Shown here piece by piece: positions 27,709 through 37,500 of a DNA stretch of 64,000 nucleotides. Source of the stretch: Saprospiraceae bacterium (GTDB lineage Bacteria; Bacteroidota; Bacteroidia; Chitinophagales; Saprospiraceae); NCBI GenBank assembly GCA_016716335.1, contig JADJWN010000002.1, forward strand, positions 62,001 through 126,000. Direction: 5' to 3'. Each line of letters starts with the position of its first letter. The stretch's first letter is position 1. The position numbers were made by a program, and so were the translations under genes. The notes under the pieces were generated by a model. That model was given only the letters and a program-made list of their open reading frames with translations, did not search any database and had not been told where the DNA came from.

Positions 27709-27736
27709 TTTAACCAAAACTCAATCTCATGAAGAA
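27709..27736 (+). repeat. Direct repeat copy 2: translation initiation region
   Basis: Identical over 28 bases to 27307-27334, placed at the start of the 2026-aa gene. A degenerate third version (AAAACTCAA…TCTCATGAA) precedes the second giant gene at 34530-34553. Confidence 0.9.
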
Positions 27737-30700
27737 TAGAATTTTAACATTCCTTTTTTCTGCGCTGACTGCTGTAGTGGCATTGGTGCAGTTGAATGGA
27801 CAAACCTGTGCGGGCCTTACTCCCCAGAATATCACTACTACGGTGTCTGGAGGTATGTCCACTTCAGGCCCCATTCAGTTAGTATGTACAACAGTTGCAC
27901 CTCCGGGAGCATTGAACAGCACAAATGTACCTGCGGTATGTGGCGCTGCTTCAAACGTGTATAAGGGAGGACAGGAAGCTCTGTTGACTTACACAGCTGT
28001 GGCTAATGGTAACATTACTTTGACATACACCGGTCAGACTTGGTCTGCAATATTTGTGTATGTAGGATGTCCATTGACTGGTACATGTGTGGGTTCAGTA
28101 GGTTCATCTGCTGCTAATGAAACATTCACATTTATGGGAACCCAGGGTACTACTTATTTTATATGGGTAGATACCTGGCCTACGCCCAACTCTCCGTGTC
28201 CGGGTACTTTGACTTTGACTGGTCCGGTACCTGCTACACCTCCACCCCCACCACCTGCAGACGATTGTACTTTGGTGTGTAACAACTCCACAGTGACACT
28301 TCCTGAAGGTGCTTGTACTGTTCCAATGCCGGTTTTGGCTACTTTGACAGGCAACTGTCCGGAGTCCACCATTATTTCACCTCCTGTAACCATCAATGGT
28401 TTCACAGGTGCCTTTGCTACCCCTAGCTACACTCAGCTTGGTGGTGGTGGTGCATCCATCAACCTTACTGCCGCTCAGTTGGTAATGACTGCATCTCAGG
28501 CAGGTGGAAACTGTCCAAATGCCAGAACAGTGGTGCAGTTTACTATACCGCAGACGGGTACTGTGTCTTTCAACTGGAGTACAGTTAATACAGACGTAGG
28601 TTGGGATAACTTCTATTATGCAGTTTCCAGCACTCCTTTCACTGGGGGGGCCACTTTGACATTCCTGTCTGATGGTACTGCTTCAGGAATGGTAACAGGC
28701 GTAAATGCAACTGCCGGTCAATACCTCATCTTTGTGGTAGAATCTGAAGATTGTATCGGTGCTACCATTACAGCTACTATCACCAACTTCCAGTTTAACG
28801 TACCTGGACAATTTGGTCCCGGTTTCACATTACAGCAGACAGGTGGTAATGCTCCGGCAGCCGGTACTCAGGTAGGGCCTGGAACATACACGGCTACCTA
28901 CAGATTGTTAAGATCAGGTCAACCAACAGGTCAGCAGTGTACCGCTACATTTACCGTTCTTCCACAGCAGGTTACCAATAATCTGGTTTGTAACGGTCAT
29001 GTAAACATCTCTTTGGATGCTCAGTGTAACGTAAGGCTGAATCCTGATATGTTCCTCGAAGGTAGTCCTTACGGCTGTTTTGATGATTATCAGATTATCG
29101 TTTGGCCATTCGGAAATCAGGCTCAAAAAACCGGAAACCTCAATGGACTGAATGTAGCTCTTCCTTGCGGAAACCATACTTATGAAATCATTAATAAGGC
29201 GGGTAACAGATGTTGGGGTACTTTCTCTATCGAAGATAAGTTACCTCCGGTACTTACCTGTGACTGTGCTAACGGATTTATTCTGAGTCCTGTTACTTCT
29301 CTGGTTTCCACACTGAATGCCCAAAGCCCAAGAGCTGCGAGAGCAAGTGTGGTATCCACACCATTTGGTGCCTGTACACCCACAGTCGCAGTTACTTATC
29401 CTTATCAGGCATTTACCATCAATATACCTTCTGCCGGTGTAAGAACATTCACAGCGGTACATAACGGTATGGGTGGAACCACCGATAATTTTATGTCTCT
29501 GTACATTAACAGCTACAATCCTGCAGCACCTTGTCAAAATCTTGTATTGTCTAATGATAATACCAATGGTCTTCAGGCAGCTATTACTTATAACTTCCCT
29601 GGTCCTGGTACCTATGTGCTGGTAAATACCACATTCTCTACTGCTCCCGCATTGCCAAGTACCTGGAGCATTAACATTACAGGTGGTACAGTAAATACTG
29701 CTCAACCTTGCAATGTTCCTTGTTATGATGTAGATGCTTTCATGGCTCAGACTGTAAACGGTACTTTCGCAAGCCCTGCTGCGCTTCCTGCAAGCATTCA
29801 GAACAGAATTTCCTGGGCTCCTGAGTGTTGTGGTCCTGTGACTGTAACTATCAGCAACCACAAAGAAATCTCAGATGTTTGTCAGGGAGGTATCTTGAGA
29901 AGAAGATGGTTGGTAAGAGATGCAAGTGGCAACACCGCACAGTGTGAGCAGATATTTAATGTTACTAATATTAATACTGTTTTTGCACCAAACACACCCG
30001 TTGAATTGTCTTGTAAGAACGGAGATGTCACTCCTCAGGCAATTGCTACAATCACAGGTGACGTAAGAAATGCTTATCCTTATTTTGTAGATGGCAGCAG
30101 AATATTCCCTGTGAATCCAAATCTTTGTAAGATCTTCTGTACATACAATGATATCGTAATTGACGCATGTGGTCCTCACTGCCATGGCAACAAGAAAGTA
30201 TTGAGAACCTGGACTTGCCTGAACTGGTGTAATGGAGCAAATCAAAATGTTGTTCAGGTTATCAAGGCTGTCGATACTGAAGCTCCTACAGCCATCCTCA
30301 AGGATACTACAGTAAGTACTCGTCCTTGGGATTGTACAGCGGATTTCTTCATTCCTAATCCTTGGGAACTGCATGACAACTGTGATATCAATCCATCCTG
30401 GTCTGTAAAAGGTCCTGTAGGAGTACAGATCGTTCCTGCAGTTCAGGTGGTAAATGGTGTTGCTCAGCCTCACCCGGTTTACAAGTGGAGAGCAGTAGGT
30501 GCTCCAAAAGGAGTTCATACTTTCAAATATACCTTTGTGGATTGCTGTGGTAATGAGAGAATTCTTACCAATGAAATCACAGTATTGGATAAAACTCCAC
30601 CTACACCTATTGCTAAGAGAGATATCGTAATCGGATTGGTTCCGGGATATGACGCTAACGGTTTACCTGACGGTCAGGCTAAATTGTTTGCAAAAGATGT

Positions 30701-33700
30701 GGATAATGGCTCCCATGACAACTGCTCTGCAGTAAGATTGGATATCAGAAGACCTAAGGGGCCAAGTTGTGGAAATGACGGTTTGATTACCAATCCTGCT
30801 ACAGGTGCAAGACACAATAACAACCTTACCTTCAGCAATAGAGTGAACCTTCCGAATTACAGTCCTAATGATACAGACGGAGCTGATTTTGTGAAGTTCT
30901 GTTGTGCTGACCTCGATGCATTGGATGTAGATGCCAATGGTGACGGTGTAATCAATGATCTGGATAGAGGTTTTGTAGAAGTAATCCTTAGAGTTTGGGA
31001 TGACGGAAACATGAACGGAATTATCGGTGATGCCGGTGACAACTGGAATGAGACATGGGCATTCGTTAAGGTTGAGCAGAAAGTGCCACCTGTATTGACT
31101 TGTCCTCCGGATGCAACAATTCACTGTGACTGGGCTATTCAGACCAGTACTACTGAAAGATCTATCGACGGTGTAGATTTCACTAAAACAGGTATTCCTT
31201 CAGCAGTGGGTGTATGTGCTAATCCTCCGATTAGATTCAGAGATGTACTTCAATTGAATCAGTGCGGTATCGGTTCTATTAACAGAACTTTCTCTATCAC
31301 TGCCAACGGTGTGACCCGTCAGTGCCAGCAGAGAATTACTGTGGCTCCAAGTACAAGTACTCAGCAGTGGGTTGTAACACCGCCTTCATCTGCGGTAGTA
31401 GATGTATCATGTGATGGTCCTACTGATGCCCAGATTAATGCAAATAGACCTACTTGGGTCAATGGTCCTTGTGATGTAATAGGTATAAGCCATAAGAAAT
31501 GGCAGTTTGACTTTGAAGATGGCGTTTGTAGAAAGTGGGTTGTAGAATACAAATTAGTGAACTGGTGTACTAACGAGGAGAGAGGTCCTTACACCAAGAT
31601 GTTTGTGTACAAAGATCCTACTCCACCTGCATTTGAAAACTGCAGAGATACTATGTTTGGTGTAGATCAGAATTGTGAGATCAGATTCCTGACGCTGACA
31701 AAGAGAGTTACAGATGCAGGTGGTTGTATAGAAAATGGCTGGATCAAGTGGGTAGTAATTGTTGACCTTTGGGCTGATGGTACTCCTGACTACGAGTGGA
31801 GTAGCTTCTTACCGGTGGGTAATGATGTAAATAATGCCAATACCGGTAACTTTGCCGCAATTCAGGATAACAACGGTAACGGTATCAAGGATATTTACCT
31901 TGCACCTACTGCCAACGGTGGTACAGTAACTATCAGAATACCTGAGCCTATCGTTGGAAAGATGAGCAATCACAAAGTAACCTGGAAGGCTACAGATGGA
32001 TGTCACAACTATTCTACTTGTCATGAAGACTTTATGGTTGCTGACAAGAAAGCACCTACACCTGTATGTGTTCCTTTGAGCACTGCATTGATGGCTGATC
32101 CTGATGGTGCTGGTCCAATGCTGCCAATGGTTGAACTGTGGGCTATTGATTTCAACGTGAAGTCATTCGACAACTGTACTGACGAAAGAGATCTGTTGTA
32201 CACATTTGATAATGTAGCACCTCAGGTAACTGACAAACTCGTATTTAACAGATTGATCAATATTGATATTCCGCACTACTTCGATAAGACAGGAGGATTG
32301 TTGAGATTCCCTGCTGATATGACCAATGCTGCTCAAAGAGCTATCGTTGAGAAGTACATGAGAGGTGAGGAGAATACAGCCGGAAATGGCGTAATTCAAT
32401 TGTGGAATCCTGCTCAGAGAAGCTCTGCAAGAGTGTGGTCAAGCAACTCATTAGTACCTGGTCAGCCTTACACTGACGTAAATGTGATGATGAGCGTTTG
32501 GGATAAGAAGTTTAATGTAGACTTCTGCTGGACAAATCTCAAGTTGATTTGCAACCTTTGTCCTGGTGGATCTACCGGAAGCAGAGTGATTGCCGGTACA
32601 GTTGCTACAGAAGCTGGCCAGACAGTAAGTCAGGTGAGTGTAAGCTTCAGTTCCAACCAGCCTGAGTACCCACGTGCTATTATGACTGGTTCTAACGGTC
32701 AGTATGCTATGTCTCACCTTGAGTATCTGAATTATGAGGTATCTGCCAATAAGGACAATGACTACACTAACGGTGTAAGTACATTAGACCTCGTATTGAT
32801 CCAGAGACACATCCTGAATCAGCAGAAACTGAACAGCCCTTACAAGTTGATCGCAGCTGACGCTACCAATGATGGCAGAGTTACAGCAGCAGATATCACT
32901 GAATTGAGAAAGCTGATCCTTGGTGTTACCAATGATCTGCCTAACAATACAAGCTGGAGATTCCCGATTGCTGCACAGACAATGGATGCAGAAAATCCAT
33001 GGCCGTTTGCTGAAGTAATCAGCATTCCTACACTGACTGAAGACATGAGCAATCAGAACTTCGTAGCAGTGAAAGTGGGTGATGTGAACGGAAGCGTTAC
33101 CGCTAATGTAAGCGATCCAGCTCTTGAAAGCAGAAGTGCTAAGGTGGTAAGATTCACTGCTGAAGACAGAAATGTAGCAGCAGGCGAAAGAGTAGCCGTA
33201 GCCATCAGCGGAGCAGACTTTGCAGATGTATATGGATACCAGTTTACCATGAATCTGAACGGTGCAAGCTTTGCTGAAATCGTTCCAGGTGCAGTAGATA
33301 TGACAGCTAACAACATTGGAGTACTTGCCACTGATGTAGTGACTATGAGCTACGCTTCCAGAAATGGAGTGACAGTAAGTGATGATGAGACATTATTCAC
33401 TGTAGTACTGAAGGCAGAGAAGGCCGGAAGACTGAGTGAAATGATGAGCATCGGATCAGCTGTAACCAAGGCAGAAGCATACACCGGAGCAGATCTTCAG
33501 GTAAGCAATGTAACTCTGAGCATGAGAACTAAGGAAGTTACAGCAGATGTAGCTGAATTGTTCCAGAACGAGCCTAACCCATTCAGAGGTGCTACAACTG
33601 TAAGTTATTACTTACCGGAAGCTTCAGATGCAGTTATCACTGTATTTGATGTAACCGGAAGAGTAGTGCTGGTAAGAAAGGCATCTGCCAATAAGGGTAT

Positions 33701-33809
33701 GAACAGCGAAGTATTCACCAAGGAGCAGCTGGGTGCAGCAGGAGTGTTGTACTACAGACTCGACAGCGGAGACTTCACTGCGACTAAGAAGATGATTGTT
33801 ATTGAGTAA
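27729..33809 (+). CDS. Giant T9SS surface protein with dockerin-like and cohesin-like domains, 2026 aa
   Basis: A very large cell-surface or extracellular protein. Order: signal peptide (1-25, ending LNGQ); a beta-rich PPC-like domain and proline linker TPPPPPPADDC (to about 180); a long series of Cys-rich HYR/PKD-like beta modules (about 180-1640), recurrently marked DKLPPVLTC, DTEAPTAIL, DKTPPTPIA, QKVPPVLTCPP and DKKAPTPVC; a carboxypeptidase-regulatory-like beta domain (about 1615-1670); a dockerin-like pair with NGVSTLDLVLIQRHIL and DATNDGRVTAADITELRKLIL (about 1675-1740); a cohesin-like domain (about 1804-1934); and a T9SS type A tail (QNEPNPF…MIVIE, 1944-2026). Likely adhesive or matrix-forming; the ligand is unknown. 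It is paralogous to the next giant gene. Confidence 0.88.
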   Translation: MKNRILTFLFSALTAVVALVQLNGQTCAGLTPQNITTTVSGGMSTSGPIQLVCTTVAPPGALNSTNVPAVCGAASNVYKGGQEALLTYTAVANGNITLTYTGQTWSAIFVYVGCPLTGTCVGSVGSSAANETFTFMGTQGTTYFIWVDTWPTPNSPCPGTLTLTGPVPATPPPPPPADDCTLVCNNSTVTLPEGACTVPMPVLATLTGNCPESTIISPPVTINGFTGAFATPSYTQLGGGGASINLTAAQLVMTASQAGGNCPNARTVVQFTIPQTGTVSFNWSTVNTDVGWDNFYYAVSSTPFTGGATLTFLSDGTASGMVTGVNATAGQYLIFVVESEDCIGATITATITNFQFNVPGQFGPGFTLQQTGGNAPAAGTQVGPGTYTATYRLLRSGQPTGQQCTATFTVLPQQVTNNLVCNGHVNISLDAQCNVRLNPDMFLEGSPYGCFDDYQIIVWPFGNQAQKTGNLNGLNVALPCGNHTYEIINKAGNRCWGTFSIEDKLPPVLTCDCANGFILSPVTSLVSTLNAQSPRAARASVVSTPFGACTPTVAVTYPYQAFTINIPSAGVRTFTAVHNGMGGTTDNFMSLYINSYNPAAPCQNLVLSNDNTNGLQAAITYNFPGPGTYVLVNTTFSTAPALPSTWSINITGGTVNTAQPCNVPCYDVDAFMAQTVNGTFASPAALPASIQNRISWAPECCGPVTVTISNHKEISDVCQGGILRRRWLVRDASGNTAQCEQIFNVTNINTVFAPNTPVELSCKNGDVTPQAIATITGDVRNAYPYFVDGSRIFPVNPNLCKIFCTYNDIVIDACGPHCHGNKKVLRTWTCLNWCNGANQNVVQVIKAVDTEAPTAILKDTTVSTRPWDCTADFFIPNPWELHDNCDINPSWSVKGPVGVQIVPAVQVVNGVAQPHPVYKWRAVGAPKGVHTFKYTFVDCCGNERILTNEITVLDKTPPTPIAKRDIVIGLVPGYDANGLPDGQAKLFAKDVDNGSHDNCSAVRLDIRRPKGPSCGNDGLITNPATGARHNNNLTFSNRVNLPNYSPNDTDGADFVKFCCADLDALDVDANGDGVINDLDRGFVEVILRVWDDGNMNGIIGDAGDNWNETWAFVKVEQKVPPVLTCPPDATIHCDWAIQTSTTERSIDGVDFTKTGIPSAVGVCANPPIRFRDVLQLNQCGIGSINRTFSITANGVTRQCQQRITVAPSTSTQQWVVTPPSSAVVDVSCDGPTDAQINANRPTWVNGPCDVIGISHKKWQFDFEDGVCRKWVVEYKLVNWCTNEERGPYTKMFVYKDPTPPAFENCRDTMFGVDQNCEIRFLTLTKRVTDAGGCIENGWIKWVVIVDLWADGTPDYEWSSFLPVGNDVNNANTGNFAAIQDNNGNGIKDIYLAPTANGGTVTIRIPEPIVGKMSNHKVTWKATDGCHNYSTCHEDFMVADKKAPTPVCVPLSTALMADPDGAGPMLPMVELWAIDFNVKSFDNCTDERDLLYTFDNVAPQVTDKLVFNRLINIDIPHYFDKTGGLLRFPADMTNAAQRAIVEKYMRGEENTAGNGVIQLWNPAQRSSARVWSSNSLVPGQPYTDVNVMMSVWDKKFNVDFCWTNLKLICNLCPGGSTGSRVIAGTVATEAGQTVSQVSVSFSSNQPEYPRAIMTGSNGQYAMSHLEYLNYEVSANKDNDYTNGVSTLDLVLIQRHILNQQKLNSPYKLIAADATNDGRVTAADITELRKLILGVTNDLPNNTSWRFPIAAQTMDAENPWPFAEVISIPTLTEDMSNQNFVAVKVGDVNGSVTANVSDPALESRSAKVVRFTAEDRNVAAGERVAVAISGADFADVYGYQFTMNLNGASFAEIVPGAVDMTANNIGVLATDVVTMSYASRNGVTVSDDETLFTVVLKAEKAGRLSEMMSIGSAVTKAEAYTGADLQVSNVTLSMRTKEVTADVAELFQNEPNPFRGATTVSYYLPEASDAVITVFDVTGRVVLVRKASANKGMNSEVFTKEQLGAAGVLYYRLDSGDFTATKKMIVIE

Positions 33810-33867
33810 TCAGTAATATCACACTGTATAACCAGAGACTGGGTTAAAATTAAATCGGTTTTGGGAT

Positions 33868-33904
33868 GGCCTCTCTCCGAGCAATTGGAGGGGGGCTTTT
33901 TTTT
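33868..33904 (+). terminator. Rho-independent terminator after the 2026-aa gene
   Basis: GCCTCTCTCC pairs with GGAGGGGGGC (with some G-U pairs) around GAGCAATT, followed by eight T. The same TTTTGGGATGG lead-in precedes the terminator of the second giant gene. Confidence 0.88.
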
Positions 33905-34549
33905 ACCGCGAATTTTGCATTATAACTTCCTGAAGAGGGTTGTAATGACATTGAAATCAGCACTTTCGCAAAAGAGTCATAAATATCCTGCTGTTATAAA
34001 TGAGTGAAAGGATTGCGAGGGTATTACTTGATTTCAACCATATAAGACCCCAACGACTTGTCCGGGATGTTATTGATATATGACTTTCGCAGTTTTAATA
34101 TTATAAATTACTTTACATTTGAATTTATTTAATGCATTATGTTCTATTTGAATTTTGTCAAATAATTAAAAATAATTGTAAATCAAAATATTATAAGTTA
34201 TGAATAAAAATATATGAATATTTTATGTATAATATTTTTTCATATATAAAATTGCTTCTATATTTGCCTCCGAATAGCGTGAGAAACTATTCAGAACCTA
34301 CCTTTAGAATTCCAGCCTGTTAATAGATATAGAACTACAAAATCACTTTTATTAAATATTATAATTGCCTTACAGGCATTTAGCTACTATTCCATCCAAT
34401 CTGATTCATTGATATAGATCCAGAAGAGCAAGGCGGGATGTATCCGTCTGTTATTATTCTTTAACCTAAGTTACTGGGACAGAGGTTCGCATATTGTTTG
34501 CCGCTTCCCATAACAGTAAATTTTTTATTAAAACTCAAAATTGGATCTC
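33905..34549. other. Intergenic region, ~645 bp, with AT-rich promoter zone and long leader
   Basis: Between two terminator-bounded surface genes. 34080-34260 is very AT-rich. TATATTTG at 34259-34266 should start transcription near 34273, leaving a leader of about 275 nt before ATG 34550. No ORF was accepted. Confidence 0.55.
34259..34266 (+). promoter_or_regulatory. Putative -7 element for the second giant gene
   Basis: TATATTTG, a perfect TAnnTTTG match, with a T-run about 18 bases upstream in place of TTTG. Confidence 0.5.
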
Positions 34550-37500
34550 ATGAATGGAACAAGTTTTACTCGTTTAGGTAGATCAGGAATAACCATACTG
34601 GTTTTTCTGCTATTTACCTTTGGTACCATTACCAGCGCATATGCTCAGAGCGTAGGGTGTGCATGTAAGGGTACCGTACAGATTTCTGTGGATGAAAACT
34701 GTCAGGCAACAGTAACGGCGGATATGTTATTAGCCGGAACGAACGATTGTACAGGTGGTACTGTTGTGTTGATGCCTACGCCTACCGGTCAGCCCATTGC
34801 AGGAAGTCCTGTGATTGGATCGCAGTGGGTAGGCAAGACCTTGTATGGAAAAGTAACAAATGGTACTAACACATGCTGGTCTGTTATCAATGTAGAAGAC
34901 AAGATGGCACCGTATTGGGCTGATGAAGAGCCTGCCGATATTGTCACCATTTGTCCTATGCTCAGTACTTATGTGCCGGTAGCACTGGATAATTGTGACA
35001 TACCCTTTGTGTATATTGTCAGTGAAACGGTTACAGTGAATAATTGTAATCAACCCAGTATTTTCGCCGGACCGGATACGCTGAAGCTTATAGAAAGAAG
35101 ATATCTTGCAAGAGACAAGAGCGGAAACATCTCAAAAGAAGAGTGTATTGTCAGAATTTGGGTTACTGCTTTGGATTCAGAAAATCTGATAGCTGTACCA
35201 AATGTAACTCTTCAATGTGATGCTCCATATGCAAGATTAGAGAATGGCCATCCTTCACCGGTAGATATTGTTCAGGGTTCGACTACATTTTTTGGTTCAG
35301 GTGTTCCGAGATTATATCCCTGGATGCCGGTAACTACGGGTGCAGGTTCTACGTCTATTAACCCTTCTAATGGAAATCTGAGATTGGTGGGCGGTACAAG
35401 CCCTTCCACACCTCCTGGTTTTGGTGCACAGTTATGCGTAAGGATTCCTCAATCCGGTACTATCAGTTTCAGCTGGCAGGCCAATATGGATGGTACTACG
35501 CCTCCTCCCGGTAATTATGCTAATGATCATGCCGGTTATTCTGTGAATGGTGTATTCACCAATCTGACTGTGGGTGGTGCGGGCTCAGGTTCAACTCCTC
35601 AGAGTGGTACAGCCAATGTTCCTGTAAACCAGGGAGATATTTTCTGTTTTGCTGTACAGACCAATAATGCGCAGAGATGGACAGTGATGAACGTTTCCAA
35701 TATCACAGGTCCTATACCTGCTGCTGTGCCGCTCAATCCTGATGTAATTACAGCCTGTAATATTTTTGTGAGCTATACAGATACCAAGTTCCCTACGATA
35801 AAATGTGTAACTAAAATTCTGCGAAAATGGACCGTCCTGGAATGGTCATGCGATTCCAGAATTACCGAGTTTTTCCAGATTATTGAAATTGTTGACTCAA
35901 AAGGTCCTGAAATTACAGGCTTGAATGATGTATATGCTTCTACCGGAGGACATGCCTGCGAGGCATTGATCAGACTTCCCAAGCCGGGTTTGAAAGATAA
36001 TTGTTCTTCCAACCTTACTTATGATGTAACTTATCCCGGTGGATTCTTTAAGGGATTGAAGCTATCTGACCCCGATAGATTTGTAAGAATACCATTTGGT
36101 GTCAGTGAGATTACTTATACTGCTTTTGATGAGTGTCACAATCAAAGCACAGCTACTATCACTGTGTATGTAGATGACAATACACCTCCTGTAGCTATCT
36201 GTAAGGAATGGACCACTGTGGGTCTTACAACGGATGGAAAAGCATGGGTACCTGCAACTTCTTTTGACAACGGCAGTTATGACGAGTGTGACCTGGCTAA
36301 GCTTGTAGTGAGAAGAATGACAGCTCCTGATTGTATCAAGCCTTGCAAGACTCCTGAAATTCCGGGATTTACCTTGCTGGATATTATCAATGGAAGGTAC
36401 TATTACATTTCCAATCATGCCGTCAGACCTTCAATTGCCTTGAAGACTGCAAAGGCATTGGAAAACTATGTGGTTACCTATAACAATGATACAGAAAGAA
36501 ATGCCATCAGAAATCAGGTTACCGCATGGTATGGAAATATTCCGTTCCTGATTGGTTACACTGATCTGAAATTGAAGGGTACTTATGTATGGGAGGCACC
36601 GTCAACTTATGCTCCTTCATTATCCGGAGGCTATCAGTATGTGATACATACGGGATCAGGCAGTCTTTCAAGCGTAGATGATTCAGCAGAATACAGATAT
36701 GTAATGGAATTGGAAGATCCCTGCGGATTTGCAGCATATACAGAATTCTGCTGTAATGACATAGGAGCAGATCAAATGGTAAGAATGAGGGCAATAGACA
36801 AATCCGGTAACTGGAACGAGTGTATGGTTCGTGCCGTGATTCAGGATAAGCTGCCTCCAAGTATCGTTTGTCCTCCGCATATGACCGTAACATGTCTTGA
36901 TTATTTTGATGTGGCTCAGCTCAGACATCATTTTGGATGGCCTACTGCCTTTGACAATTGCGAGCAGCCTACTATTACAACTGACTCTGTGATAAATCTG
37001 AATTCCTGCAGAATCGGTCATATCACCAGAACCTTTACCGTGACAGACAAAGGAGGCCGAAGAGCCACTTGTACTCAGCACATTGTGGTGAATAATCATC
37101 AAAACAGATTCGAGATGACATCCGACAGATGGCCTGCTGACATTACAATCACAGATGGATGTGCAGATCCAAGTTCTCCGGCTTTCGATCCGAGTCGTAC
37201 CGGTAGACCTAACCTCTCTGCCGACAATATCTGCAGTCTTGTAGGTGCTACATACGAAGATCAGGTGTTTTATTTCAACAATTCTGAAGGTGATGCATGT
37301 TTCAAAATATTGAGACACTGGACTGTACTTGACTGGTGTCAGGCCACCACTTATGAAGGCGGTACTACCTACAGAACCTGGACGCATACTCAGGTAATAA
37401 AAGTACATGATAAGGATAAGCCCGTTATCACCAGCAGCTGTGCACCAAAGTCTGAATGTACATTTGATCCTACATGTACAGATGGATACATAGAATTGAT

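Noticed and set aside
29241..29861. 206-codon minus-strand ORF inside the first giant gene
   Set aside because: Cys/Ser/Arg-rich composition typical of the antisense of a repetitive Thr/Gly-rich gene. The sense frame has clear domains.
36683..37408. 241-codon minus-strand ORF inside the second giant gene
   Set aside because: Antisense shadow of the HYR-like modules. No family features.
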